Below, piece by piece: positions 23,734 through 35,800 of a stretch of 64,000 nucleotides of DNA (position 1 is the stretch's first letter; the number at the start of each line of letters is the position of its first letter). The DNA is from Petunia secreta (taxonomy: Eukaryota > Streptophyta > Magnoliopsida > Solanales > Solanaceae): positions 43,828,001-43,892,000 of the forward strand of contig JARKIP010000010.1 of assembly GCA_029990175.1 (NCBI GenBank), in the 5' to 3' direction. The notes beneath the pieces are model-generated. The model saw only the letters and a list, made by a program, of their open reading frames with translations. It was not told where the DNA came from and did no database searches. The translations under genes and the position numbers were made by a program.

Positions 23734-24377
23734 TTTAACATGGGGGTCTTGATGAGGAAGTCTATATGAAGTTTCCAGCAAGAATTTCAAGAAAATCTTC
23801 TAATTTGGTTGTCGCCTAAGAAAATCCCTACATGGTTTGCAACAAGCCTCTAGTCAATGATATGCTCACCTAATTGCAGCTTTGAATTTTAAAGGATATT
23901 CTCATTCACTTAATGATTATTCCTTATTTTATTAGAGGATTAGGAGTTCTATCACTTTAGTTACAGTTTATGTGGATGACATACTATTAATAGGTGATGA
24001 TTATGAGGAGATACAAGTTCTAAAGACCTTTTTGGACTCAGAATTTAAAAGATTTGGGAAACTTACACTTGTTCCTGGGCATGGAAGTTCTGTGTGAACT
24101 TCATGGTTTAATCCTCATCCAATGAAAATTTGCCTTGAAACTTTTGACAGAGTTTGAATGCCTTGATAGGCGGCTTGTTTCTTCTCCTTTGGACCATGCA
24201 TACAAATAAAAAACAGATCTGGGTGAGCCCTTAAAGGATCCAACTTTATATCGGAAATTGATTGGAAAATTAAATTTCTTAACACATACCCGACCAGATC
24301 TGTCCTTTAGCGTTCAACATCTCAATCAATATATGCAGGATCCAAAAAAACCTCACTTTGAAGCAAGAAATCATGTT

Positions 24378-24545
24378 CTTCTCTATATTCTCTCTGATCC
24401 TTGTCTTGGACCTTTTATGGCACGAACAAATCTTGATCAGCACGGTCACGGTTTGCATCATCTTCGCTATATTCTCCCGGATCCTGGTCTTAGACATTTC
24501 ATGGCTGCTTCTCCATCTTTAAAGCTTGTAGCTTTTTGCGATGCT
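24378..24545 (+). repeat. 84-bp imperfect duplication in Copia RNase H
   Basis: CTATATTCTC...GATCC...CTTTTATGGC at 24382 is repeated as CTATATTCTC...GATCC...CATTTCATGGC at 24466. The spacing of 84 bases equals 28 codons, so the frame remains open across both copies. Confidence 0.7.
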
Positions 24546-25004
24546 GATTGGGCAACATGCCCAGAAACTCAATGATCTGTGAGTGGATTCTTCATAAATC
24601 TTGGATTCACCCATTTCTTAGAAATTCAAGAAATAGTCTTCACTCTCTCTTTCTTCCACATAAGCGGAGAATAGATCTATAAGGTGTGTTGTCGTGGAAG
24701 TGACCTGGTTTGTTCATTTTTTGGAGGATCTATCTATCCCTCCATCTCTACCAGTTCCTTTGAACTTCGACAGTCAAGGGGCGATTCACGTCGCTAAAAA
24801 TCCTGCCTTTCACGCATGGACGAATCATATAGATTTGGATTGCTACTTCGTCCGTTAACAATTTTTGGCTGGTCTTATTTCTCTTTCTTTGTCCCATCGT
24901 CTTCTCAGTTGGCCGATCTATTCGTTAAGCCTCTTGTTGGACCTTCTAACTAGAATTTTTTGTACAACTTGGGTGTTCATTTTGCCACCTCAAACTTGAG
25001 GGGG

Positions 25005-25099
25005 TGTTGGAGAAACAAATCAGGTGCAAGAAGATGATCCTGGTTAATTGTGCCAATGTGTTGAGGATTGTGAGTTAGGGAGAGAAAGAGTTATGGAAG
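25005..25099 (+). repeat. Copia 3' LTR, first part
   Basis: Starts TGTTGGAGAAAC just after the polypurine tract and is interrupted at 25099 by the Tat element. It continues at 36488 after the duplicated GGAAG. Confidence 0.75.
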
Positions 25100-25533
25100 T
25101 GTGTGGGCAAAAATATGCCACCTACTATTACGGAGATACGAGTCCAGCTAGCGAGACTAGACTTATCTTATAAGTCACCGGGCGCAGACTCCTAGGATTT
25201 ACAGACTGCTAGTTAGGGTTTAGTATATACCAGCGCCTTGAGTTATATACCCATAGCCTTCTTAGTCTTTGTATTTTACCTTATTTAGGACTGCGTATCA
25301 CTACAATAAATACCCCCTCCTTATATTTTATTGTACATAAGGCGATTTACTACAGAATCCGGCTATTCTCAAAGAATAAGAATTACTCTATCTTTTCTTG
25401 CTTATTTCGTCTTGCTTTATTTATTACTGTTTTTGTTATATTTACTTACTTTTCTATCGTAATTACTGTATTGCTTGTTACCCCCAACTATAATTAATTG
25501 TTTAACCTAGACGTACAATTTTAGGCATAAGCA
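25100..25533 (+). repeat. 5' LTR of Tat element (434 bp)
   Basis: TGTGTGGGCA...GCATAAGCA. It matches 32450-32892 plus 36414-36482, but lacks about 80 bases present in the 3' LTR (the stretch after CACCGGGCGCAG). It contains a pyrimidine-rich section and a promoter-like AT-rich area near 25300-25330. Confidence 0.9.
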
Positions 25534-25536
25534 ATT

Positions 25537-25554
25537 TGGCGCCCACCATGGGGC
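25537..25554 (+). other. Tat-type primer-binding site
   Basis: TGGCGCCCACCATGGGGC begins three bases after the LTR end. TGGCGCC-type sites are typical of Tat and Athila elements. I do not assign the tRNA with certainty. Confidence 0.75.
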
Positions 25555-25596
25555 TCAGGGCAATTGTAGGTATTCTATGAAGGAAAAGGCGCAATC

Positions 25597-27085
25597 ATGT
25601 CTGAAGATGATAGCAATCTAAGGAATACTACAGACGCAGTAGATGAGTCGGTAAAGGATCTCGATCTTACCAGCGTCCAACCTAAAGATCCCGTCGGGCA
25701 GCCGAAAGATTCTTCCCAGGAATCGATCTCCGTTGCCAGCATTGGGGAAGATGACCGATCACTGGAAGGTAATCCCGAGTTCAGAACTTTCATTGTTAAT
25801 CTCCTCAAAACTATGTCAGAACAGGAAGAAAAGAACTCAAAAAAAAAATCGAAGGGGTATCTCAGAAGCTAGGAGCAATGTTGCTGGATCGTCTTAGAGA
25901 CCAGCATTTCCGTGAAGACCCGCGTCCATGAACAATTCACCAGCATTTGTTCCTAGACGGAGTCTCAACATGGATGCTGCCTCTGGAGGCTCGTCAACAA
26001 CCAAGACCTCAATGGAGCTCCTGTTATTCAAGACCTCACAAAAGAGATGAAGGCCATCCATGATTGAATTGATAATGTGACGGGTGCTCCACCCCTAAGT
26101 TACTAGAGTAGATGAGAAAATTTTTTACAAATATGCTTACAAAGCAAGTGTTGCACCAGTTCGCATACCAAAGCACTTTCGCCAACCGGATAACTTGAAG
26201 TATGACTGAACGACTGATTTGGACAAGCATATTGTTGCGTATTACACGGTTGTGAAGAGTAATGAGATAACCGAAGAAGAAATCCAGTCTACTCTAGTGA
26301 AGAGGTTTGGCTCGACACTGACTTCCCTTGGTACACTCAGCTACCAATGGAATCTATCGAGTCAGTAACTCAGATGCAGGACTTGTTCAAGAAAGCGCAT
26401 TCTGGTGCCCGCAAACGGGAGAAGCGCATCGAAGATATCTTCGAGATACGTCAGCGGGACAACGAGCTGCAAAAGGACTACCTTGACAGATTTAAGAGGG
26501 AACGCATGGAGTTTCCTCCAGTCCCTAACAACATCGTTGTGGTAGACTTCGGTAAAGTCTGAACTTGAAGGGATCGCTGGCCACTAGAGAATTGCAGTGG
26601 GGCTTGACTCAGCACCATGTGACAACATGGAGCACCATGCACCAAAGGTACAACTAGAAGCTTCGCCTTGAGCCCGGAGAGTCATCTATCCTCGAAGAAG
26701 TTCAACCAGCTATCCAAGACGTCATCTGCCAAGGACATAAATAGAGATATGTAGATGAGCCTCGAGAAGGAGACAAAGGGAAGCGAAACAGGAGAGATTA
26801 CAGAGATGATTTCCCAAAGCGGGAAGATAGTAGAAAGGCCTTGGCTCCGTCAACCAAGGGGTCAGCATGGAGTTGGTTCCTGATCGGTTCGAAGAGTTGG
26901 GATTGCGAGTAAACCCCATAGAGTTCGTGAGGGATCATATGAAGAACGCCCAAATACGTTGGCCAAGCAATTTGAGGGCTGAACCAGGAAGAAGAAATAA
27001 GAATCTTTATTGCAATTTTCACAGGGACCACGGGCACGATACGGTTGGATGCAGATCATTAATCTTGCAAGTCATGGTTTGTTGA
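25597..27085 (+). pseudogene. Tat-type gag, frameshifted
   Basis: Begins MSEDDSNLRN at 25597, with an acidic, Ser-rich N-terminus of about 90 residues. The capsid domain is recognisable in pieces: IPKHFRQPDNLKYD near 26165-26210, IVAYYTVVKSNEITEEEIQ near 26230-26290, and the open block 26347-26562 with HSGARKREKRIEDIFEIRQ and YLDRFKRERMEFPP. The knuckle-like YCNFHRDHGHDTVGC (about 27007-27052) is the Tat form of the gag zinc-binding end. Stops and frame changes near 25870, 26210 and 26330 prevent a full product. Confidence 0.8.
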
Positions 27086-27149
27086 ATAAGGGTTATCTTA
27101 ATGACCTGCTCGCGACAAGGGAAAATAGACTTTTACCAAAAGTGAGAAC

Positions 27150-27660
27150 TAAGACGGACCGCCAGATCTACCTAATCCTAAGAGGTCCATCAATGTCATA
27201 ACTGGAGAACCAACATTCCTCAAAGGGTCAATCGACAGTGCGGTAGAACCAAGTAAGGGTCGCGCCCGAGATGAGACAATTTTATTTAGCGATGAGGATA
27301 GCATCGGTTGCAATGCTCCACGCCATGATGCCTTGGTTATAACACTCAGGATATAAGATACGGACGTCAAACGCGTCTTGATCGACACCGGCAGCACCAT
27401 AAACCTCATCAGATGGGATACATTACAGGCGATGGGGATCGAGGACAGAATTGCACAGAGTATCTACATACTCGCTGGCGTCAATAACTCTTGTAAAAGT
27501 TCCATCGGCGAAATTAACCTAATTGTTCACATATCAGGTGCAGATTATGTTTCGTCTTTTTAGGTAATCAAAGGGGGGCGTTCCTTACAACGTAATTGTC
27601 GGACGACCATGGATCCATCAAGTCAAAGCAGTACCATCTACATGGCACCAAAAGCTTAAA
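27150..27660 (+). pseudogene. Tat-type aspartic protease
   Basis: SINVITGEPTFLKGS type start near 27186, then RHDALVITLRI and LIDTGSTINLIRWDTL (about 27378-27420), where DTGST is an intact retropepsin active-site motif. AGVNNSCKSSIGEINL follows. A TAG at 27562-27564 interrupts, after which VGRPWIHQVKAVPSTWHQKLKYPT (27595-27665, next frame) is the usual protease end. RT should follow here but does not. Confidence 0.8.
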
Positions 27661-27779
27661 TACCCTACCTAATGAAGAATAAAGGAAGTTAACGGTGATC
27701 AGGAAGCAGTAAGAGAGTGTTACACGGTCGCTATTTAGGAAGCAGCTATCCCCGTGGAAGTACCCAGAATGAACATTTC

Positions 27780-29480
27780 TGAAGTCCCCGAAGACCCTGA
27801 AACTGCAATCAACCAAGACTAAGATTGATGTTTTTCGGGGGAGGGGGGGGAGGAGTAGAGATAAGTGAAAGTACTTTTCTTTTCAGAATTTACTTTGTTT
27901 AGCTCTTTAGTTCTTAGATCGCAGTATTTTCATGCTTCTATGACATGTTACGGGTTTTCACCCACAACATTCCAGGCTCCACGCCTTTATTAATAAACTA
28001 CTATTCATATAGTTAGTTTTCTTTATAAATGGAAAAACACATCGACAGCCCCTTAAAGTTGTCCATATTTTTCACTTTGACACCCTAAGTTAACTCTGCT
28101 CCATTTGAACACCCCAACCGCATCTCAAATGTATCATTTTGACACAACATATTGATGTGGCATAGTGCGTGTGGCGCACACATTTTTAAGAGCATGAGAA
28201 ATAGAATTTTTAAAAAATAAATAATCTTTTTCTTTTTCTTCCTGATCTTCTTAAAACTACTTTTGCCACAAGAATCAATTTTTGTTGCAGAAATCTGGAA
28301 TTATAATGTTTAAAAGGTTCTAGGGAATTTTTTAATCCACCAAAAACAACTTTAAACCAAAATTTCTAGCCGACCATGTAACCACATTGGTTATTCCTGA
28401 TTTTTATTTGTTTAAAATTTGTCTAATTTTTGGGTTAAAACATTGCAGAATGTGATAAATGGTGTTAGTAAAAGGAGGTAAGCAAATAGTGTTAATACAA
28501 GTAATAATCGTTCTTGAGGGAATATTTATCTATACCTTCTGGAAGAAGATGACTGGTTTTTGGAGAGTAATTTTGCTTTTTTTTTTTTTAGAATCTTTTG
28601 AATTAGCTGGAAAAAAATGCCACATGGCTTATTTTTATTTATCATTTTTGTCACCTCATCGCGAGTGTACTTCATGCATCATACCTTTTTGACTTACATG
28701 CTATAAGGTGTCTAAACGACACATTTTATATGTGGTTTGAGTAGTCAAATGGAACAGAGTTAAGTTGGAGTATTAAAGTAAAAAATGTGGAAAACTTGAA
28801 GGGGCTACCGATGTGTTTTACCTTTACAAATTAAGATCCATCTACGATCCAAATATGCATAGCCCAGGCCAAATACAAGTTGAAGTAATACACCCACTTT
28901 TCATGACAAAATAGGGTACAGTACTCGCTTAGAGCCAAACCACGTCTAGCTCAGCCATCAGGCATTATTCTTCAGTTGAACTCGTTAATTCAACAACTAC
29001 ACCTACACACCAACGGGGACGCATGTTCGCGTAGTGCCAGAAAGTCTTAAATACTCAAGTAACTAAGCAGAGACGTTCGATGTCGGAGGCAAAAGTGCCT
29101 GTTACCACACGGGCTAAAGTCGCCCCATTATGGGCGCAAACAGCCATCTCTTACAGATGCAACATAGCCGCCAGTATTGGTGCACAATGGACATAATTAC
29201 CCAAAGCAGGCTCACTGATAAACGTTCTAAACCTTAGAACGTTTAGGACAACTGGAAGCCATCTAATCTTTAGGTGCACACGCCCACAAAGGTAGAACTT
29301 AACATTACTTATTGTTTACAGCAGAAATTAAAAAGCGTCACAAACAAGAAAACAAGTAATTCAAGTTAAAACGCCTCAAAACGGGCCCAAAACTATACCA
29401 TTACGCCTGAAAAACATGGGCAGTTGTTCACAACAAAGATGCAAAGAAAAAAATAAACATCAGAATGGGGGGGAACTCTC
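27780..29480. other. Tat interior without pol, with inserted MITE
   Basis: This region replaces RT-RNaseH-integrase. It holds a G-rich tract (27837-27852), the Mutator-type MITE (28031-28822) and about 650 bases (28832-29480) in which I see no domain, repeat or RNA structure I can name. Confidence 0.6.
28031..28822. mobile_element. Mutator-type MITE, 792 bp
   Basis: The terminal inverted repeats are about 100 bp: GGAAAAACACATCGACAG on the left pairs with GGTAAAACACATCGGTAG (opposite strand) on the right, and both continue through the CCCCTT(A/C)AAGTT section. A 9-bp near-perfect target duplication (TTTATAAAT 28022-28030; TTTACAAAT 28823-28831) indicates the Mutator superfamily. There is no transposase; the 77-codon ORF at 28459 is taken as spurious. 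Confidence 0.8.
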
Positions 29481-29499
29481 ATTCCTCTCTCGGGGGACT

Positions 29500-31873
29500 T
29501 CCTTCGTCAGTGACACTCCGCGAAGGACCTGTTTCACAAGCTGCAGGTTCTCCATTCATCGTCTCATCTCCTTCTCCACTCACCTATTCAGAACCTTCTT
29601 CAAGGTCAGGCCCAAGCTGAACATATGCCTAAGCTACAAGTTTGGTATACGAGGCAATCTCAGCAGCCAGGTCCAAGTTAGGGTCATCACGAACTCGGAG
29701 AAGAGTGGCAAGAGCAGCTGCGATGTTGGCACGATCCACCTCTACTATGCGATGAGCAATCAAAGCGTTCATCCGCTGGTCCTCCAAATGACCATCATTA
29801 CAGAGCTCATCACGGATTCACTCAAGAGACGCCACTTTTCCCTTTAACCTGCCATTCTCACCTTGGAGGAAGGCGAGGCCCTGGGCCTCCGAAGCATGTT
29901 TCTCGGCAGCATTCATCTTCTCCTCCATACCATACTGTTGTCGTTGCAGGTCTCTCACGACCCCTTCCATGCGATTCTTATTGTTGAGATAAAGTTGCTT
30001 TGAACCTTGGCATCTGTGAGGGAAGAGTTGAGGGTCTCCACGGTCTTCTTGCGCTTGCGAATCTCGTTGGCCAGTGCATTCTTCAAGTTCCTGCTCTTCA
30101 AGGATTCTGCTCAATAAGTATCACGAGTATCTTGGAGTTCACCCTTCAAATATTCAACCTTTTCTACAAAGGGTTGCAGGCTGGCAACTTGTTCGCGCAA
30201 AGCATCGATCTCCTCAGCAAGATTTCCCTCCAAGCCACCCTGACGGAGTATGTCATGGTACACCATCAACCCCTGGGTAACAGGCAAAACAAGCAATCAG
30301 TAAAGTTAAACGATGTTATGGTTTGCAAAACGAGGAAGGAAAGCTTACCCTAAGGGAGCATCCAATGGCAACTTCAAGCAGCTCATAACAGTTATAGTAA
30401 AAAAGGTGTTCTTGTTCAGTAGGGCCAGCAAATTCAGCAATATGATCTGTCACAACCCTTGGAGTCTTCTTCAGGTTAACCCCCAAAACAATAGGGATTA
30501 CAACATCTGTCACAACCCTTGGAGTCTTCTTCAGGTTAACCCCCAAAACAATAGGGATTACAATCTCCCGGGCTCCATTCACGGGTTCATGTACATCATC
30601 CACGGCCATTTTCTTGCCAGATCGACGTCGGAAGGAATCAGAGATTTCGGAGGCCGGAGTTGCCGCAGTGGGTTCTGAGTGAAAATAAGGGATATCAATT
30701 TCTGAAGCGCACAAGGAAAGCATATCATGTCGATAAAAGGCGAAGGTCTAACATGGCAAATAGGGCTCAAAAGAAACGGCTGGATCCTCCATACTATCTT
30801 CTTCCTCAGCTGCGAGGGTTTCTTCAATCAAATGCCTACGCTTTCGCGTGGACGGACCAGATTCAGCAGCAACAAATGGGGTTATCTCGACAGCTTCAGC
30901 CACAGGCACTCGGGGACTTCACCCTCACCATCGAAAATTATTAAGGTCTCATTGGTAGTAACCACGCCAGTAGACCTAGAGGATTTTCTCCTCTTCAAGG
31001 AACGAGAACTGCTCGCCCTCGAAAGTATTCTCTCACCTGACGCCTGCACGTCAGGCAAAGAAGCAGTATAGGGGTAGAAATCTTGATCTCCCTCAACGGT
31101 GCGTTTCACGATGAGAAAATCCTAAGGCAGCAGCAAGTTTAGTGCAGAAATCAAAAGTTTGGGCCAAAAAAAAAAGGTCTAACTATAATAACTTATCATG
31201 GTCCTTTGTCCGCTAGCCGTTTGCACTAGCCAAGGCTATGAATGTCAACAAATCAGGAGGGTTCCTCGTAAAAATGGTGGTGATCCATATCATCAACTCA
31301 TTATGACTCAAGGACATGGCAGACATTGTGTTCACTAAAAAAAAAAGATCAGTTCGAAGCAATTGGAGGGGAAGTATAAACGCAAGTTCGTGAAGGCTTA
31401 CACTTTCTGTTAAACACCTCTGGAAAGGGAAGAGAGGATACTATACCGGCCGTCCGCATAGTGACGTACCTGAGCACCCAGCTACGGTCTTTTGAATCTT
31501 CACTATTGGGGACTGTACCTTTCTTTCCCTGCTTTATGAACATCATCATGCCCGCTTTATAAAGACGAGGAGAATAAAAATCCAGAAGATGATCAAAGGA
31601 GAAGGCAACTTGGGCATAGTTGGCCAAGTGATCCAGTACGACTACTAAACGCCAGACGGAAGGACTGATCCAGCCCAAACAGATGTTGTAACAGCGGCAT
31701 ATGTCCTCGATGACAAAGTGGACACGCCTATTAAGGTGAAGCGTGAACGGGTATGTGTGGACCATCGAATAACCAATCCGAAGAGAAGAAATTCTTTCTT
31801 CAACATCAGAAACGGTGATGTTAGCAAACTCCGGCCACAGACATTCATGCCTGATGCGCATCAAGTCATCCCT
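29500..31873 (-). pseudogene. Antisense extra ORF of Tat element (multi-exon)
   Basis: Starts near 31873 (MTLMRIRHECLWPEF). Exon 1 encodes about 160 residues including FTLHLNRRVHFVIEDICRCY, WRLVVVLDHLANYAQVAFSF and HLLDFYSPRLY. This pattern is widespread in plant proteins labelled as putative transposon or retrotransposon proteins. A GTAAGCC donor at about 31405 and TTTTTTTAG acceptor at about 31337 mark intron 1. Later exons give Ser/Arg-rich sequence, IVIPIVLGVNLKKTPRVVTD duplicated, and from 30278 down a coiled coil (EEIDALREQVASLQPF, HASEAQGLAFLQGENGRLKGK). The acidic end GEGDETMNGEP lies near 29540. Several stops and frame changes make it inactive here. It is transcribed against gag. The role is unknown. 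Confidence 0.65.
30445..30564 (-). repeat. 60-bp in-frame tandem duplication in antisense ORF
   Basis: Two identical 60-base units (30445-30504 and 30505-30564) encode the 20-residue unit VVIPIVLGVNLKKTPRVVTD twice. Identity of the copies means the duplication is recent. Confidence 0.9.
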
Positions 31874-32131
31874 CGTAACCGCAGAAGGGTAGAATTCTAC
31901 GGAAAGATTATTGTTTTCACCCTCTTGTTTAGGGGTATGGCCCAGTATATGGCCATCGCTCTGAAAACTGAGGGAAGGAGTGAGATAATCTTGCGCTCTA
32001 AAGTTTGCTGGAAGGAAACTTGGTCCTTGAGCTATGGCGAAAATGTTGATAAGATTGGGAAAATATTATCTTTTCAAGGGAAGTTCATGGAATTCTTTGG
32101 AGGATTGTGAATTAACTTTTGCACTTACGAC

Positions 32132-32141
32132 GTATATATAC
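32132..32141 (-). promoter_or_regulatory. Possible TATA box of antisense ORF
   Basis: GTATATATAC reads the same on both strands. It lies about 260 bases upstream of the antisense ORF start and about 310 bases inside the 3' LTR. The surrounding minus-strand sequence (GAAGTGAAAGAAGCGTGATAG, TATCTTCCCAAT) is shared with the corresponding region at 58700-58860, where a canonical TATA box occurs. Confidence 0.4.
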
Positions 32142-32892
32142 ATGTCTATAAGGATAACTTGAAGGAGAAGTTGAAGGATCTCGGTCGCGTGGGATCGTAA
32201 TTATGATTACTGCAGTTCAAATGATATGCATCCCATAATTATGGGATATGAAAGAGCATGTAGCAGCATTGGGAAGATACAGGGAAAATCCCTTAGGGGG
32301 ACACGTTGTACCAAGGAATTTACATTTAACGCGACGCACACGAAGAGGCAAGGAGGCGAGCATCAGTACTATCGCACCTTTATATCTGCTATCACGCTTC
32401 TTTCACTTCCTGACTGCTTGCGTCGCACTCAATAAGTCGGGGGACTGACTGTGTGGGCAAATATATGCCACCTACTATTACGCGGATACGAATCCAGCTG
32501 GCGAGACTAGGCTTATCTTACAAGTCACCGGGCGCAGAGGATACACGTCTGCTCCTAGAGCCAACGACCGTTTAGGCGGCACGGCCATAGGACGTAGTGG
32601 TATACATCCCGCCGCCTAGAGTTTACAGTCTCTTAGTTAGGGTTTCGTATATACCACCGCCTTGAGTTATAGGCCCATAGCCTTCTTAGTCTTTTCATTT
32701 TACCTTATTTAGGACTAGGTATCACTTCCATATATACCCCTCCTTACATTGTATTATACATAAGGCGATTCACCACATAATCCGGCTATTCTCAATGAAT
32801 AAGAATTACTCTATCTTTTCTTGCTTATTTCTTATTTCATCTTGCTTTATTTACTACTGTTTTTGTTATATTTACTTACTTTTCCATCCTAA

Positions 32893-35800
32893 GACTACTA
32901 AAAATCAGGGGTTTTTCGACCGCCGAAACGGTCGGATAATGGTCGAACAACCGACCGATGATCGACCAAAACAGGTGGTCGAAGATTTGGTGGTCGGAGA
33001 AGTCTGTTCGACGACTTCGGTCGAACGTTCGACCGCCATTCGGTGGGAGAGTGGTCGAACAGATGAATAAAAAAATTTCCAGAAATTCATTCGTTCGACC
33101 GATTTTTTTCCAATTGTTCGATCGGGTCGATCGAACAGATGATTTTCTGGAAAAAGAAATTCAATTTTTCAACCGAATCAGTCGAAATTCTGTGTAAAAC
33201 CTGCAATATAAAAGTTGTAATTAGAGCTACACCACATGTGAACGCAGAAAATGCCAGCACCATATAAACAATAGGCTTCACCAAGCCTTAATATTAGTTT
33301 AAGCTTGACTTTAAACTAAAAGTCTAACAAAATACATAATTTCAAAACTTCACAACGATAAAACAAGTCAAACAAGTCAACTACAAGTCTTACAATCATC
33401 AAAGAAGCTTAACAAAAACTATCCACAAGTTTGACACATGTCTAACATCATGAACAATCCATTATACTACTCGGTTGCCTCAGAACTAGACTCGAATAAA
33501 GACTCAGACGACGATCTGTATCGACGTTTGGTCTTGCCTTTCCCCCCGCTCCTACTACTCTTCTTGCTCTTGCCCTTGTCTTTTTTCTTTCCCTTCTCAG
33601 AATGACTAGCCATCCATTTTTGCATCATTTCCTGCATGGATTTCATATTTGCCTCATTGCGCAAACGTTCTTCTTCGCTCTTTCTCTTAAGCTCTTCAAT
33701 TTCATTGAGCATTCGAGCTTCGACGGATAGATTAACTGAGCTAGTAGGAGTGTAGAAGCCAAACAAACCTAGATTAAGACGATCCGAGGCATACTGCGAT
33801 CCAAGACTATAAGCACATCCCTTCTTTACCCCTCCGTTCACCTCCAACCATAGTGCAGTTTCCTCCTCAAGTTTCATTGGAGCTGGGGTACAGCTTCCAC
33901 ACTCGGATGCTTGACTTGCCAACCTTGCTTCATAAGCCGCTGAAGCCTTTTCCTGAAAACAATTAATAATAAAAATTAGATGTATAAATATTGAAGGATT
34001 ATACAAAGAAGTTTGAATTTAATAACTTACCCACAACTCTTTAGCGCGCGGCTCGACCCAGACTTTTTCCCCTTTTTTAGTAGTGTAGATATGTCTCGTC
34101 TTAAACATTTCGGGCACAAGTACTATCCACCCTTCTTTCTTTTCTTACAAATATTAGAAGATGACAAGTTAGATAGAAAATTTTAACGAGAGTTATATTT
34201 AAAACGATACATATAAATTAAAGATCTTTACCAATAGCATCCGCTGAGTCGCGCAACTAACTTAGCCCCCGGTGTGCAGCGATCTACCCTTTTCGGAGGC
34301 TCGCGCTGCCTTTCCTTGGGCGCTCCTCTTCTTGAATTCATCACTATCCCAGTATTTCAGCAGTTGTAGTCACTGATGGCTCAAATATCTAATCGGGCTT
34401 CTGTCCTCTATCCCGACAAGTATACATGGAGCCATTGACTAGATCAGCGCATTTTTTGAGGAAATTGCTTCGGATAATGCTATCAAAGGCAACATGCCAC
34501 TTACACTTTGTATGAAATAATTAAAAATATTAGATTTAAACATAAGTAAAACTTAACTAAATTATTAATAAATCTTATGCATAGTTATTACCTTAAAATC
34601 TTCAAACATCTTCAGCTTTACCAGGAAAGGTACCATACCCCAGGATGGCTACGCATCAATCCAGCTAGAGCTTATGCATGTTGTGACTATGGGCGTAGCC
34701 ACATGCGAGGGAGTAAAACTAGATAAAAATCACTAGAGTTAATAAATATACTAAAAATTAAACTTAAAAGCAAAACTAAATAGTTAAAACTGACAAAAAT
34801 AATATTACCCTTTATTAGCCTCAGGATAAATAATCATCAAGCCTCCATCATGTGATCCTGCTTCACCAATGTAATAGGGCGAGCTCGGATGATAATATGG
34901 TATAGTCTGCAGTGGCACAGTACAACTAAATGTATCAGAAGGTGATACAGTAGATCCAGAAGGAGTAGATGATGAAGGGGACGGTGATGGACTAGAAGAT
35001 GGTGAAGGTATGGAAGAACTTGGGCATCCATGCGGACGAACAACATAACCGGGCGATGTAGGATGTGGCATGCCCGGGGGCAAAAATTCGGGTGGAGTGA
35101 AAAATCCAGGAGCATATGTCGACGGAGGAGATGTAGGAAGCATATGAGGTACAGAAGCAGGAGGAGTAACATGACCAGAAGCAGAAGAGGTACTTTGACC
35201 CTTTTTTCCCCCTTAGCCTTCCTCGTACATGCTGTATCTATAAAATAAACACAATAAATTAGCACAATACATTAGCACAATAAAAACAAAATATAAATTT
35301 AGAACGGAGCACATTTATAAAGTAGTGCTATTAATTGTTGTAACATGACAATCGGCTTACTTCGAACATGTCAGTCATCATCATTAGTTTCAAGATCATC
35401 GACTATTTCTTCTTCCTCGCTTTCCTCATCGACATCGACAAATTCTTCCTCGGTTGTTTCAACGTCATCCATATATTCATCTTCCTCATTTGCCCTAGAT
35501 GTTCCTTCTCCAAAATTAGTCCTGTTTTTCCACGTCTAACCATCGATTCATCAAACTGTTCATAGATGCCTTCACTATGTTGCAATTGGTCGGCTAATTC
35601 AATATCTGCAATCAAGGGAACCAACTTACCAAATAACTCCAAAGGCTAACCAAAACCTAAAACAACAATTTACAACTAATCCTAAGGCGCTAACAACTCC
35701 ATTTTCTCCGTTTTCTATCAAAATCCAAAACAATAATTTACAACTAATCCAACAAATTGCCATGGAAATTTACAACTATTATATACCAACTTACAACTTT

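Larger units (their letters stand above)
19090..24980 (+). pseudogene. Copia pol: protease-integrase-RT-RNaseH, broken
   Basis: 19195-19260 gives HWIIDSSVSEHMSFN, the Copia protease site with DSGAS changed to DSSVS. 19640-19780 gives FWHTRLGHMPLSNM and CEICPLARQ (GAG-pre-integrase and zinc-binding region). 19985-20220 continues with KVKLIKSDNALEL (integrase core Asp), and 20270-20430 has PHEFLFGKSPSYSHIKVFGC. After the solo LTR, RT resumes: EYEALVANKTWDLV and GKKDLP near 23400, and VYVDDILLIGDD at about 23968-24003 (catalytic YVDD). RNase H is at 24258-24575 (THTRPDLSF, VAFCDADWATC), and the C-terminal ADLFVKPLVGPS type end is near 24910-24940. Many stops and frame changes are present. Confidence 0.85.

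Noticed and set aside
34837..35265. Leu-rich 142-codon minus ORF resembling a membrane protein
   Set aside because: Frame shadow of the Pro/Ser-rich TNP1-like exon (CCT/TCT codons read out of frame).
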